NCBI GenBank assembly: GCA_035627375.1
Contig: DASPLX010000089.1
Coordinates: 1-28,928, forward strand
From: DASPLX01 sp035627375
Lineage (GTDB): Bacteria > Pseudomonadota > Gammaproteobacteria > Burkholderiales > Burkholderiaceae_D
Reading direction: 5' to 3'
Length of the DNA stretch: 28,928 nucleotides
Position 1 is the stretch's first letter. Each line of letters starts with the position of its first letter. This document shows positions 16,572-24,867 of this stretch, one piece after another. The notes below the pieces were generated by a model, which saw only the letters and a program-made list of their open reading frames with translations, searched no databases and was not told where the DNA came from. A program made the translations under genes and the position numbers.

Positions 16572-17642
16572 TTGAAAATCGCAATCCTGCCGGGCGACGG
16601 CATCGGCCCCGAAATCATCGAGCAAGCGGTCAAGGTCCTGAACGCGCTCGACGAGAAGTTTGAAATGGAAACCGCGCCGGTCGGCGGCGCCGGCTATGAA
16701 GCGCATGGCCATCCGCTGCCGGATGCCACGCTCAAGCTGGCGAAGGAGGCCGATGCGGTCCTGTTCGGCGCCGTCGGCGACTGGAAATACGACAAGCTCG
16801 ATCGTCCGCTGCGTCCCGAGCAGGCGATTCTCGGCCTGCGCAAGAATTTGAATTTGTTCGCCAACCTGCGTCCGGCGGTCCTGTATCCGGAACTGGCCGG
16901 CGCCTCGACGCTGAAGCCGGAGGTCGTTTCCGGTCTCGACATCCTGATCATTCGCGAGCTGACCGGCGACATCTATTTCGGCCAGCCGCGCGGCGTGCGC
17001 GAATGCCCGGACGGCCCGTTCAAGGGCGAGCGTGAAGGATTCGACACGATGCGGTATGCTGAGTCCGAGATCCGCCGTATCGCGCATGTGGCCTTCCAGG
17101 CCGCGCGCAAGCGCAACAAGCGTCTGACCAGCGTCGACAAGGCCAACGTGCTCGAGACCTTCCAGTTCTGGAAGGACATCGTCACCGACGTGCACAAGGA
17201 ATACCAGGACGTGGCGCTCGATCATATGTATGTCGACAACGCCGCGATGCAATTGGTGCGCGCGCCGAAGAAGTTCGACGTGATCGTGACCGGCAACATG
17301 TTCGGCGACATCCTGTCCGACGCCGCCGCCATGCTGACCGGCTCGATCGGCATGCTGCCGTCGGCGTCGCTCGATGCGAACAACAAGGGGCTGTATGAGC
17401 CGTCGCACGGTTCGGCGCCCGATATCGCCGGCAAGGGCGTCGCCAATCCGTTGGCGACGATTTTGTCTGCGGCGATGATGCTGCGCTATTCGTTGAACAG
17501 GGCCGAACAGGCCGATCGCATCGAAAACGCGGTCAAAAAGGTGCTGGCGCAAGGCTTGCGTACGCCGGATATCCATGAAGAAGGCATGAGCCGCGTCGGC
17601 ACCGTCGAAATGGGCGATGCTGTGGTGCGGGCGTTGGGATAG
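16572..17642 (+). CDS. leuB: 3-isopropylmalate dehydrogenase (TTG start)
   Basis: 356 residues. It oxidises and decarboxylates 3-isopropylmalate to 2-ketoisocaproate with NAD. Motifs: the N-terminal ILPGDGIGPEI, the substrate arginines in LRPAVLYPEL (99 onward), Y135 in GDIYFGQPRG, catalytic K190 in SVDKANVLE, and the metal aspartates D222 (YVDNAAMQL), D246 and D250 (GDILSDAAAM). The C-terminal EPSHGSAPDIAGKG loop binds NAD. The start codon is TTG at 16572, with GAGG at 16563-16566; the residue after it is the conserved KIAILPGDG, and no in-frame ATG or GTG lies suitably close, so the TTG is well supported. The next gene, asd, starts 34 bases on, likely in the same transcript. Confidence 0.97.
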   Translation: MKIAILPGDGIGPEIIEQAVKVLNALDEKFEMETAPVGGAGYEAHGHPLPDATLKLAKEADAVLFGAVGDWKYDKLDRPLRPEQAILGLRKNLNLFANLRPAVLYPELAGASTLKPEVVSGLDILIIRELTGDIYFGQPRGVRECPDGPFKGEREGFDTMRYAESEIRRIAHVAFQAARKRNKRLTSVDKANVLETFQFWKDIVTDVHKEYQDVALDHMYVDNAAMQLVRAPKKFDVIVTGNMFGDILSDAAAMLTGSIGMLPSASLDANNKGLYEPSHGSAPDIAGKGVANPLATILSAAMMLRYSLNRAEQADRIENAVKKVLAQGLRTPDIHEEGMSRVGTVEMGDAVVRALG

Positions 17643-17676
17643 ATTTTTCGAGTGAAGTGAACCATAGGGGATTATC

Positions 17677-18813
17677 GTGAAGCTAGTGGGTCTGGTAGGT
17701 TGGCGTGGAATGGTGGGTTCGGTCCTCATGCAGCGCATGCAGGAAGAGGGCGATTTCGCCCATATCGAGCCGGTGTTCTTCTCGACATCGAACGCGGGCG
17801 GCAAGGCGCCGGCGATGGCCAAGAACGAAACGACGCTGAAAGACGCCAATGACATCGATGAACTCAAGAAGTGCGAGATCATCATTACCTGCCAGGGCGG
17901 AGACTATACAACCGAGATTTTCCCGCAACTGCGCGCCGCGGGCTGGAACGGTTACTGGATCGACGCGGCGTCGACGCTCCGGATGAAGGACGATGCGATC
18001 ATCATCCTCGACCCGGTCAATCTCGATGTGATCAAGACCGCGCTCACCAAGGGCGTGAAGAACTACATCGGCGGCAACTGCACGGTATCCTGCATGCTGA
18101 TGGGACTGGGCGGACTGTTCCAGCGCGATCTGGTCGAGTGGATGACCTCGATGACCTACCAAGCGGCGTCCGGCGGCGGCGCGCAGCACATGCGCGAGCT
18201 GCTGACCCAGTTCGGTTCCATCAACGCCGAAGTCAAGGCGCTGCTCGACGACCCGCATTCCGCGATCCTGGAAATCGACCGCAAGGTGCTGGCCAAGCAG
18301 CATTCGATGAGCGCCGAGGAGATCAAGCAATTCGGCGTGCCGCTCGGCGGCAACCTGATTCCCTGGATCGACAAGGACCTAGGCAACGGCGTGTCGCGCG
18401 AAGAATGGAAGGCCGGTGCTGAAACCAACAAGATCCTCGGTCGCGGCGAGGCTTTCGGCGCGGGCGCCAAGGCGGCAATTCCGGTGGATGGGCTCTGCGT
18501 GCGCATCGGCGCGATGCGTTGCCATTCACAGGCCTTGACCATCAAGCTCAAGAAAGATGTGCCGCTGGACGAAATCGCCGACATCATCGCCTCGAACAAT
18601 CAGTGGGTGAAAGTCGTGCCGAACACGCGCGAGGCGTCGATGACGGATCTGACGCCGGCCGCGGTGACCGGTAGTCTGAGCATCCCGGTCGGTCGCCTGC
18701 GCAAGATGCAGATGGGCAACGACTATCTGTCGGCTTTCACGGTCGGTGATCAACTGCTGTGGGGTGCGGCCGAACCGCTGCGCCGCATGCTGCGCATCAT
18801 TCTCGACAAGTAA
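17677..18813 (+). CDS. asd: Aspartate-semialdehyde dehydrogenase (GTG start)
   Basis: 378 residues, the length of the Gram-negative type. It reduces aspartyl phosphate to aspartate semialdehyde, the branch point to lysine and peptidoglycan precursor, threonine and methionine. Motifs: VGWRGMVGSVLMQRM (7-21) for NADP, FFSTSNAGG, the catalytic Cys135 in GGNCTVS, and the catalytic His283 in GAMRCHSQAL. The start is GTG at 17677 with AGGGG seven bases upstream. It follows leuB by 34 bases and ends in a hairpin terminator, so it probably closes the leu transcript, a common arrangement in this order. The product also serves the methionine pathway of metY at the other end of the window. Confidence 0.97.
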   Translation: MKLVGLVGWRGMVGSVLMQRMQEEGDFAHIEPVFFSTSNAGGKAPAMAKNETTLKDANDIDELKKCEIIITCQGGDYTTEIFPQLRAAGWNGYWIDAASTLRMKDDAIIILDPVNLDVIKTALTKGVKNYIGGNCTVSCMLMGLGGLFQRDLVEWMTSMTYQAASGGGAQHMRELLTQFGSINAEVKALLDDPHSAILEIDRKVLAKQHSMSAEEIKQFGVPLGGNLIPWIDKDLGNGVSREEWKAGAETNKILGRGEAFGAGAKAAIPVDGLCVRIGAMRCHSQALTIKLKKDVPLDEIADIIASNNQWVKVVPNTREASMTDLTPAAVTGSLSIPVGRLRKMQMGNDYLSAFTVGDQLLWGAAEPLRRMLRIILDK

Positions 18814-18871
18814 ATAGCGCAATATTGCTTTCGCGGCCGCCCAGGCGACCGCGTTGCAAGTCCACAACAAC

Positions 18872-18917
18872 AAACCCGCCCAGGCTTTTCTGTTACGGAA
18901 AAGGCTCGGCGGGTTTT
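18872..18917 (+). terminator. Terminator after asd
   Basis: Outer stem AAACCCGCC (18872-18880) with GGCGGGTTT (18908-18916), an internal bulge, then an inner stem CTTTTC/GAAAAG closing a TGTTACG loop. The T run is short (18914-18917). It begins 59 bases after the asd stop codon. Confidence 0.75.
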
Positions 18918-18942
18918 ACATATCTTGGCAAGATGGTTACAC

Positions 18943-18971
18943 TTGCGCGTCCAAGTCCATGATGATATGGT
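18943..18971 (+). promoter_or_regulatory. Weak candidate promoter for fimV
   Basis: TTGCGC (18943-18948) and TATGGT (18966-18971) with a 17-base spacer. Only three and four bases match consensus, so this is tentative. The gene needs a promoter after the asd terminator, which is why the region was examined. Confidence 0.25.
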
Positions 18972-18981
18972 GAAAGTTCCT

Positions 18982-19004
18982 TGCGCCGGCCGGAAACCGG
19001 CGCA
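18982..19004 (+). other. Hairpin in the fimV leader
   Basis: Perfect eight-base inverted repeat TGCGCCGG (18982-18989) and CCGGCGCA (18997-19004) around a seven-base loop, ending 42 bases before the fimV start. There is no T run after it, so it is not a classical terminator. It lies just downstream of the weak promoter candidate and would be in the 5' untranslated RNA. Confidence 0.5.
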
Positions 19005-19046
19005 GGTTTGCGCTTACACAGAATGTCCGACACCGGAATTCAATTT

Positions 19047-21893
19047 ATGACAATGCGTTCAAACATTCGTCCGAAATTTCAAGCCTTCAGTTTAAAGACG
19101 CTCAGTGCTGCTGTTGTTTCGGCGATGCTGCTTGTCAATGCAAATGCGGCCGGATTGGGCAAACTGACGGTATTGTCCGCTCTCGGGCAACCCTTGCATG
19201 CCGAAATCGAGCTGACCTCGGTCGCCAAGGACGAGGCCTCCACGCTGGCACCGCGCCTGGCTTCGATGGATGCATTCAAGCAAGCCAATGTCGAATTCAA
19301 TCCGGTGTTGTTTTCCTTGCGCTTCGCCGTCGAGCAGCGCGCTGGACGTCATTTCATCCGTGTCACGTCGTCGCAACCGATCAATGAGCCCTTCGTCGAC
19401 TTGTTGCTTGAGTTGGGCGGCGGCAACACGCGTCTGATTCGCGAATACACTTTCCTGCTCGATCCGGCCGATCTGCGCACTTCGCAATCGCCGCAGGTGG
19501 CAGCCCCCATCGTATTGCCGCCGGCGGCCCTGGCGCGTCGCGAGCCGGAAGCGGCGGCCGCGCCGGTTCAGCCGGTCCAGCAGCCGTCCGCGCAAACCGA
19601 TGGCGTGGCAGCGACCGCCTCCGATAATCCTTCCGGAAAACCCGAGAAATCGGTGCGTCGCGCGCCCCAGCCCATGGCCCCGTCCGCTCCATCTGCTCCG
19701 ACCGGCGATGCCGGCGAGTACAAGGTGCGCGATGGCGATTCGCTGTCCAAGATCGCCGGCCAGCACAGGCAGCAGGGCGTGTCGCTCGATCAGATGCTCG
19801 TCGCGCTGTACCGCGCCAATCCCGATGCCTTCATCGGCAAGAACATGAATCGCTTACGCTCGGGCCAGATCCTGACTCTGCCGAATGCCGAGACGGCGAG
19901 CGCGATTGGCGCTTCGGAGGCGCATGGCATCGTCCGCGCCCATGCGAGCGATTTCAATAATTACCGCAACAAGCTGGCCGGGCAGGTCGCTGTCGCGGCG
20001 CCGCAACCCTCCGTCGAGTCCAGGCAGAGCGCCGGCGGCAAGATCACGGCGAAGGTCGAGGAGAAGGCGACTCCGGCCAACGAGGCGAAAGACAAGCTGA
20101 AACTGTCGAAATCCCTGGCCGGCACTGGCGACAAGGCTGCCGCGAGAGCGGATGAAGACCGGATCGCGACGGAAAAAGCCTTGGCGGAATCCAATGCCCG
20201 CGTGAAGGAACTCGAAAAGAACGTCAGCGAGTTGCAGAAACTCCTCGAAATCAAGAACAAGGATCTGGCCGACCGGCAAAGACAGGCCGATGCCGGCAAG
20301 GTTCCGGCCCAGCCTGCGGCTTCCGAGCCGGCGCCGGCCGTTGCGTCCGCGCCGGCCCCAGCGCCATCCACACCGTCCGAAGCCAAGCCGGAAGCGTCCG
20401 CGGCTTCCGCCGCTGCTTCTGCTCCGGTCGCCGCTTCCGCGCCTCCGGCAGCCAAGCCGAAGATCAAGCGGGTCGAGCCGGAACCCGAGCCCAGCCTGGT
20501 CGATTCGTTGTCGGATTATCTCCTTCCAGCCGGCTTGATCGCCGCGCTGGCAGCGTTGGGCGGAGGCTTCTATGTTTGGCGCCGACGCAAGCAGGAGAAG
20601 CCTTTCGAAGACAGCATCCTCACCGATTCGAGCCTGAAAACGAATTCGCTGTTCGGCTCGACCGGCGGGCAAAGCGTCGATACCAACAACAGCATCTTCA
20701 ATTCGAGCTTTGCTCCGTCCGTCAGCCAGCTCGATTCCAATGAAGTCGATCCGGTGGCGGAAGCCGATGTCTATATCGCCTACGGCCGCGATGCCCAAGC
20801 CGAGGAGATCCTGAAAGAAGCGCTCCGTACGCAGCCGGAGCGCCACGCCGTGCGCGTGAAACTGCTCGAGATCTACGCCAACCGCAAGGATTTGCGTTCG
20901 TTCGAGATTCTTGCCACTGAGCTGTACGGCATGACCAAGGGCGAAGGCGAGGAATGGGCCCAGGCTGCGACGTTGGGACATGGCATCGATCCGAAGAATC
21001 CGCTGTATGCGAGCGGCAAGCCGGCCGAGCAAGCGATGGCGGCCGGGGCTGTCTCGGCTTCTCCGCCTGTCGATGAGCCCGATCTGGACGCTTTGATTCC
21101 ATCGCCGATGCCTCCCGCAGCGGACGAGTCGATGGCGCAAGAGGCGCCGGCGGAGGAGCCCAAGCAGCCGTCGAATGAACTCGATTTCGATCTCGAAGGC
21201 TTGAACGAGCAAATCGAAGCGCCGAACACGATTCCGCGCCCGATGCCCGCCGAGATCAAGGCCGAGATGGAGGAAATCAATTTCGATTTCCTCGATAGCG
21301 GCAGTGCCACCCAGCAAGCGGAGCAACCAGCGGCCGCCCCAGCCGTGGAGGAACCCGCTCTCGAGCTGCCGCCGGTCGCGCAGGTTCCCGCACCGGAAAT
21401 GCCGGCGCTGGACATGCCGGCGATCGATATTCCATCACTGGATATCCCCGCGCCGGACGCACCGAAGGTCGCAGCGGAGGAGCCGTTCATGGAACCGGCC
21501 GCGATGGAAATGCCGCTTGAAGCGCCGCGGATTCCCGACGATGAAAATCTTGTCGATATCGTGAACGAACAACCGGCGGCTGCGCCGAGCATGGCCGCTG
21601 CCGAGCAAAAGACCGAGGCGGAGCTTGAATTCGACCTGTCCGGCATCACGCTCGAGCTTCAGACGGAGGAAGGCAGGTCCGGCCTGGTGCAGGAAGCCTA
21701 CGCGGTGCACGACACCGGCGACGCCGAGGATTATTCGAACAATGCCGAAATGGCTACCAAGCTCGATCTGGCCGTGGCCTATCAGGAAATCGGCGACAAG
21801 GAAGGTGCGCGCGAATTGCTCGATGAAGTGATCAAGGGCGGCACGCCCGAGCAATCGGAAAAGGCACGGACGCTGCTCGCCAAGCTGGCTTGA
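19047..21893 (+). CDS. fimV: FimV-type pilus assembly/polar hub protein
   Basis: About 948 residues. Signal peptide 1-34 ending ANA, then a conserved N-terminal domain (AGLGKLTVLSALGQPL) of the FimV family. A LysM peptidoglycan-binding domain runs about 224-278 (EYKVRDGDSLSKIAG), a coiled coil about 369-412, an Ala/Pro-rich linker, and one membrane segment about 492-511 followed by RRRK. The cytoplasmic part has a TPR-like region from about 563, a long acidic Pro-rich linker and the C-terminal FimV domain (LDLAVAYQEIGDKEGARELL, then the last 20 residues). In Pseudomonas, FimV organises type IV pilus assembly and activates cAMP synthesis; in Vibrio it is part of a polar hub. The start could be ATG 19047 or 19053, or less likely 19023; 19047 has GGAA upstream. 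Set off by terminators on both sides, so probably monocistronic. Confidence 0.93.
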   Translation: MTMRSNIRPKFQAFSLKTLSAAVVSAMLLVNANAAGLGKLTVLSALGQPLHAEIELTSVAKDEASTLAPRLASMDAFKQANVEFNPVLFSLRFAVEQRAGRHFIRVTSSQPINEPFVDLLLELGGGNTRLIREYTFLLDPADLRTSQSPQVAAPIVLPPAALARREPEAAAAPVQPVQQPSAQTDGVAATASDNPSGKPEKSVRRAPQPMAPSAPSAPTGDAGEYKVRDGDSLSKIAGQHRQQGVSLDQMLVALYRANPDAFIGKNMNRLRSGQILTLPNAETASAIGASEAHGIVRAHASDFNNYRNKLAGQVAVAAPQPSVESRQSAGGKITAKVEEKATPANEAKDKLKLSKSLAGTGDKAAARADEDRIATEKALAESNARVKELEKNVSELQKLLEIKNKDLADRQRQADAGKVPAQPAASEPAPAVASAPAPAPSTPSEAKPEASAASAAASAPVAASAPPAAKPKIKRVEPEPEPSLVDSLSDYLLPAGLIAALAALGGGFYVWRRRKQEKPFEDSILTDSSLKTNSLFGSTGGQSVDTNNSIFNSSFAPSVSQLDSNEVDPVAEADVYIAYGRDAQAEEILKEALRTQPERHAVRVKLLEIYANRKDLRSFEILATELYGMTKGEGEEWAQAATLGHGIDPKNPLYASGKPAEQAMAAGAVSASPPVDEPDLDALIPSPMPPAADESMAQEAPAEEPKQPSNELDFDLEGLNEQIEAPNTIPRPMPAEIKAEMEEINFDFLDSGSATQQAEQPAAAPAVEEPALELPPVAQVPAPEMPALDMPAIDIPSLDIPAPDAPKVAAEEPFMEPAAMEMPLEAPRIPDDENLVDIVNEQPAAAPSMAAAEQKTEAELEFDLSGITLELQTEEGRSGLVQEAYAVHDTGDAEDYSNNAEMATKLDLAVAYQEIGDKEGARELLDEVIKGGTPEQSEKARTLLAKLA
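21384..21458 (+). repeat. Five-residue tandem repeat inside fimV
   Basis: Five successive units of the form [V/M/I]-P-[A/S]-x-[D/E]: VPAPE, MPALD, MPAID, IPSLD, IPAPD, residues about 780-804. The DNA units are similar but not identical, so it is an old or selected repeat rather than a fresh expansion. Confidence 0.8.
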
Positions 21894-21912
21894 CCGCCTA
21901 CTTTGTAGATAC

Positions 21913-21942
21913 GGGCGCGGCATGTGGCTGCGCCCTTTTTTA
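21913..21942 (+). terminator. Rho-independent terminator after fimV
   Basis: Nine-base stem GGGCGCGGC (21913-21921) with GCTGCGCCC (21927-21935), one G-U pair, five-base loop ATGTG, then a run of six T and further AT bases. It starts 19 bases after the fimV stop codon. Confidence 0.9.
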
Positions 21943-21974
21943 TTTCGGTACGTACCTAAAGTCTCGATAGCGGA

Positions 21975-22814
21975 ATGGATCGCGAATTGAAGCGCATCGT
22001 CCTCGGTGTCCAGTATGACGGCATGCACTGGCATGGATGGCAGACCCAGCCGGACGGCCATACCGTGCAGGACCGCCTGGAGTTCGCGCTCGAGCAGTTC
22101 GCGCGGCAGCCGATCGCCACGACGTGCGCCGGGCGCACCGATACGGGGGTGCATGCGCTCGAGCAAGTCGTGCATTTCGATACCGGGCTCGATCGCGACA
22201 TGTTTTCCTGGGTGCGCGGCGTCAACGCCTTCCTGCCGCCGTCGATCGCGGTGCGCTGGGCATGCGAAGTGCCGCGCGCTTCCGGCGCGAGCGGCGACGA
22301 TTTTCACGCCCGTTTCAGCGCCCGGGCCCGAACCTATCACTACGTGCTATACAACCATCCGGTGCGTTCGCCGCTGCTGGCAGGGCGGGCCGGCTGGGTG
22401 TTCCGGCCGCTCGACGTGGAAGCGATGCGGCAAGGGGCGAGCCACCTGATCGGTACGCACGACTTCTCGGCATTTCGCGCGGCGGAATGCCAGGCGAAAA
22501 CGCCGGTCAAAACGATGTACGGCATCGAGATCGAACGGCGCGGCGACCTGATCGTATTCACGCTGCGCGCGACGGCTTTCCTGCATCACATGGTGCGCAA
22601 CATCGTCGGTTCGCTGATCCTGACCGGCAACGGCAACCAGCGACCGGATTGGATCCGGCAAGTGCTGGAGCAGCGCGACCGGGCGTTGGCCGCGCCGACC
22701 TTCATGCCCGACGGCTTGTATCTGGCGAATATCGAATACGATGCGAAATGGCGGTTGCCGCAAGAGGGCGGCGATCCGATTTCCTGGCTTTTGCCCGACA
22801 CGACGATCCGATGA
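21975..22814 (+). CDS. truA: tRNA pseudouridine(38-40) synthase
   Basis: 279 residues. It isomerises uridines 38-40 in the anticodon arm of many tRNAs. The catalytic aspartate is D56 in GRTDTGVHA; other family marks are VQYDG near the N-terminus, FHARFSARARTYHY in the middle, and FLHHMVRNIVG, which helps tRNA binding. The ATG at 21975 gives the standard N-terminus (ELKRIVLGVQYDG); the ribosome site is weak. It follows the fimV terminator, so it should carry its own promoter, which I could not define. Its stop overlaps the trpF start by four bases (ATGA), so trpF translation is probably coupled to it. Confidence 0.97.
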   Translation: MDRELKRIVLGVQYDGMHWHGWQTQPDGHTVQDRLEFALEQFARQPIATTCAGRTDTGVHALEQVVHFDTGLDRDMFSWVRGVNAFLPPSIAVRWACEVPRASGASGDDFHARFSARARTYHYVLYNHPVRSPLLAGRAGWVFRPLDVEAMRQGASHLIGTHDFSAFRAAECQAKTPVKTMYGIEIERRGDLIVFTLRATAFLHHMVRNIVGSLILTGNGNQRPDWIRQVLEQRDRALAAPTFMPDGLYLANIEYDAKWRLPQEGGDPISWLLPDTTIR

Positions 22815-23485
22815 ACCGACGTACCCGAATCAAGATCTGCGGATTGACCCGCGAGGAAGACGTGCGAGCCGCGGTCGGCGCGGGCGCCGATGCGCTCGGT
22901 TTCGTGTTCTATGCCAAGAGCCCTCGTTACGTCGTCCCGGAAGCCGCCGCTCGCTTGGCCGCTCTGGTGCCGCCGTTCGTGTCGACCGTCGGCTTGTTCG
23001 TCAATGCCTCGTCTGACGAAATCGCGGCGACGGCCGCCCAAGCGCCGCTGGCGTTGCTGCAATTCCACGGCGACGAGACCGTCGAGCAGTGCAGCGCGGC
23101 CGCCGAACGCGTCAACAAGCCGTTCATGCGCGCCTTGCGCGTGCGGCCGGGTATGACGCCTGCCGATTTGCTAGAATACGAAGCGAAATATCGCGCCGCC
23201 AGCCGGCTGTTCGCCGGTATCCTGCTCGACACCTTTGTCGATGGTTATGGCGGCGGTGGAAAGGTTTTCGATTGGTCTCTCGTTCCAAAAGATCTCGCTC
23301 CTCGGGCCGTTTTGAGTGGTGGCTTGAGCGTGCAAAACGCAACTGACGCGGTGGCGCGGGTGCGCCCGTATGCCGTCGACGTCAGCAGCGGCGTCGAACG
23401 TTCGGCATCGGAAAAGGGCATCAAGGATGCCGCCAAGATCCGCGCCTTCGTCGAGGCGGTGCGTGCGGCGGATGCAATCGGCTGA
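22811..23485 (+). CDS. trpF: Phosphoribosylanthranilate isomerase
   Basis: 224 residues, a single TIM barrel. It converts N-(5-phosphoribosyl)anthranilate to the ribulose form, the third step of tryptophan synthesis. Signatures: KICGLT (8-13) with catalytic Cys10, GFVFYAKSPRYV, LQFHGDE (83-89), LLDTF (138-142) with catalytic Asp140, GGGGKVFDW, and LSGGL phosphate loop. The open frame extends far upstream through truA, but the ATG at 22811 gives the family N-terminus and lies in the ATGA overlap with the truA stop. trpB follows after 43 bases. It is stand-alone, not fused to trpC as in enteric bacteria. Confidence 0.97.
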   Translation: MNRRTRIKICGLTREEDVRAAVGAGADALGFVFYAKSPRYVVPEAAARLAALVPPFVSTVGLFVNASSDEIAATAAQAPLALLQFHGDETVEQCSAAAERVNKPFMRALRVRPGMTPADLLEYEAKYRAASRLFAGILLDTFVDGYGGGGKVFDWSLVPKDLAPRAVLSGGLSVQNATDAVARVRPYAVDVSSGVERSASEKGIKDAAKIRAFVEAVRAADAIG

Positions 23486-23528
23486 ATTCCCTGAATCGGC
23501 CGAGCCATCGGATAGCAGAGAGATAACC

Positions 23529-24797
23529 ATGAAAGAATTGAATCCGCTCGAACACTACGCGGAGCGCCAGGCCACGCCGTCATCGGCCCATCACCAGGCA
23601 GCGCGCTACAACCTTCCCGATTCCCGCGGCCACTTCGGCCCCTACGGCGGATCCTTCGTTTCGGAAACGCTGACCCATGCGCTGTCCGAACTCAAGGACG
23701 CTTATGCCCGCTATAGCAAGGAGCCGGAGTTCCTCGCCGAATTCGCCCGCGAATTGAAGCATTTCGTGGGCCGGCCGAGTCCGATCTACCACGCCAAGCG
23801 CTGGTCCGACGAAGTCGGCGGCGCGCAAATCTATTTCAAGCGCGAAGATCTCAACCACACCGGCGCGCACAAGATCAACAACGTGATCGGCCAGGCCTTG
23901 CTCGCCAAGCGCATGGGCAAGCCGCGCGTGATCGCCGAGACCGGCGCGGGACAGCATGGCGTGGCGACGGCGACGATCTGCGCGCGCTTCGGCCTCGAAT
24001 GCGTGATCTATATGGGCAGCGAAGACGTCAAGCGCCAGGCGCAGAACGTCTATCGGATGAAATTGCTGGGAGCTTCCGTGGTCCCGGTCGAATCGGGTTC
24101 GAAGACGCTCAAGGATGCGTTGAACGAAGCGATGCGCGACTGGGTCACGAATGTCGAGAATACGTTTTACATCATCGGCACCGTCGCCGGGCCGCATCCC
24201 TATCCGATGATGGTGCGCGATTTCCAGTCGGTGATCGGCACCGAATGCATCGCGCAAATGCCCGAGATCGCCGGCCGCCAGCCCGACTATGTCGTCGCCT
24301 GCATCGGCGGCGGTTCCAATGCGATGGGTATTTTCTATCCTTATATCGATCATCGGGATGTGAAGCTGGTCGGCGTCGAGGCGGCGGGCGAGGGCTTGGA
24401 GACGGGCCGGCATTCCGCCTCGCTGACGGCCGGATTCCCGGGCGTCCTGCATGGGAACCGGACGTATCTTCTGCAGGACGAGAACGGCCAGATCATCGAG
24501 ACGCATTCGGTTTCGGCCGGCCTCGATTATCCAGGGGTCGGTCCCGAGCATGCCTGGCTGAAGGATGCGGGCAGGGCGCAATACGTTTCGGTGACGGACG
24601 AAGAAGCGCTCGCAGCCTTCCATCAATGCTGCCGTATCGAGGGCATCATTCCGGCGCTCGAATCGAGCCACGCGCTTGCCTATGCCGCCAAGTTCGCCGC
24701 TTCGCTGCCGAAGGACAAGATCATTCTTGCCAATTTGTCCGGCCGCGGCGACAAGGATATGCATACGGTGGCCGAACGCATGGGCATCAAGTTTTGA
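23529..24797 (+). CDS. trpB: Tryptophan synthase beta chain
   Basis: 422 residues. It condenses indole with serine to form tryptophan, in an alpha2-beta2 complex with TrpA. The PLP lysine is K115 in HTGAHKINN; ETGAGQHGVATA follows as the substrate serine-carboxylate loop, and GGGSNAMGIF is the PLP phosphate loop. GRGDKD near the C-terminus is also conserved. The open frame begins earlier, inside trpF, but the ATG at 23529 (MKELNPLEHY) has AGAGAG upstream and lies just after the trpF stop. The N-terminus is about 20 residues longer than E. coli TrpB, as is normal in Betaproteobacteria. Confidence 0.97.
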   Translation: MKELNPLEHYAERQATPSSAHHQAARYNLPDSRGHFGPYGGSFVSETLTHALSELKDAYARYSKEPEFLAEFARELKHFVGRPSPIYHAKRWSDEVGGAQIYFKREDLNHTGAHKINNVIGQALLAKRMGKPRVIAETGAGQHGVATATICARFGLECVIYMGSEDVKRQAQNVYRMKLLGASVVPVESGSKTLKDALNEAMRDWVTNVENTFYIIGTVAGPHPYPMMVRDFQSVIGTECIAQMPEIAGRQPDYVVACIGGGSNAMGIFYPYIDHRDVKLVGVEAAGEGLETGRHSASLTAGFPGVLHGNRTYLLQDENGQIIETHSVSAGLDYPGVGPEHAWLKDAGRAQYVSVTDEEALAAFHQCCRIEGIIPALESSHALAYAAKFAASLPKDKIILANLSGRGDKDMHTVAERMGIKF

Positions 24798-24835
24798 GCG
24801 CCGGCGGCCGGTATCGATAGCGAACCGTCATCCAG

Positions 24836-24867
24836 CGCCGCCCCATTCGCTGCAGCATAGGGCGGCG
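24836..24867 (+). other. Intercistronic hairpin between trpB and trpA
   Basis: Perfect eight-base inverted repeat CGCCGCCC (24836-24843) and GGGCGGCG (24860-24867) around a 16-base loop that itself contains the palindrome GCTGCAGC. No T run follows. It lies in the 100-base gap between trpB and trpA, which is wide for genes making a fixed-ratio complex. It may stabilise upstream mRNA or modulate trpA translation; function is not shown. Confidence 0.5.

Noticed and set aside
15708..17885. A 725-codon open frame on the minus strand opposite leuD and leuB
   Set aside because: It is the reverse shadow of well-recognised leuD and leuB. Long antisense open frames are common in GC-rich genes because stop codons are rare, and the translation is an unrecognisable mix rich in Arg, His, Asp and Gln.
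18981..19046. Upstream TTG extension of fimV
   Set aside because: It would put about 22 extra residues before the signal peptide and translate through a hairpin; the ATG at 19047 gives a normal secretion signal.
19854..21326. A 490-codon minus-strand frame opposite fimV
   Set aside because: Arg/Leu/Gly-rich low-complexity translation produced by the Ala/Pro/Glu-rich coding strand of fimV.
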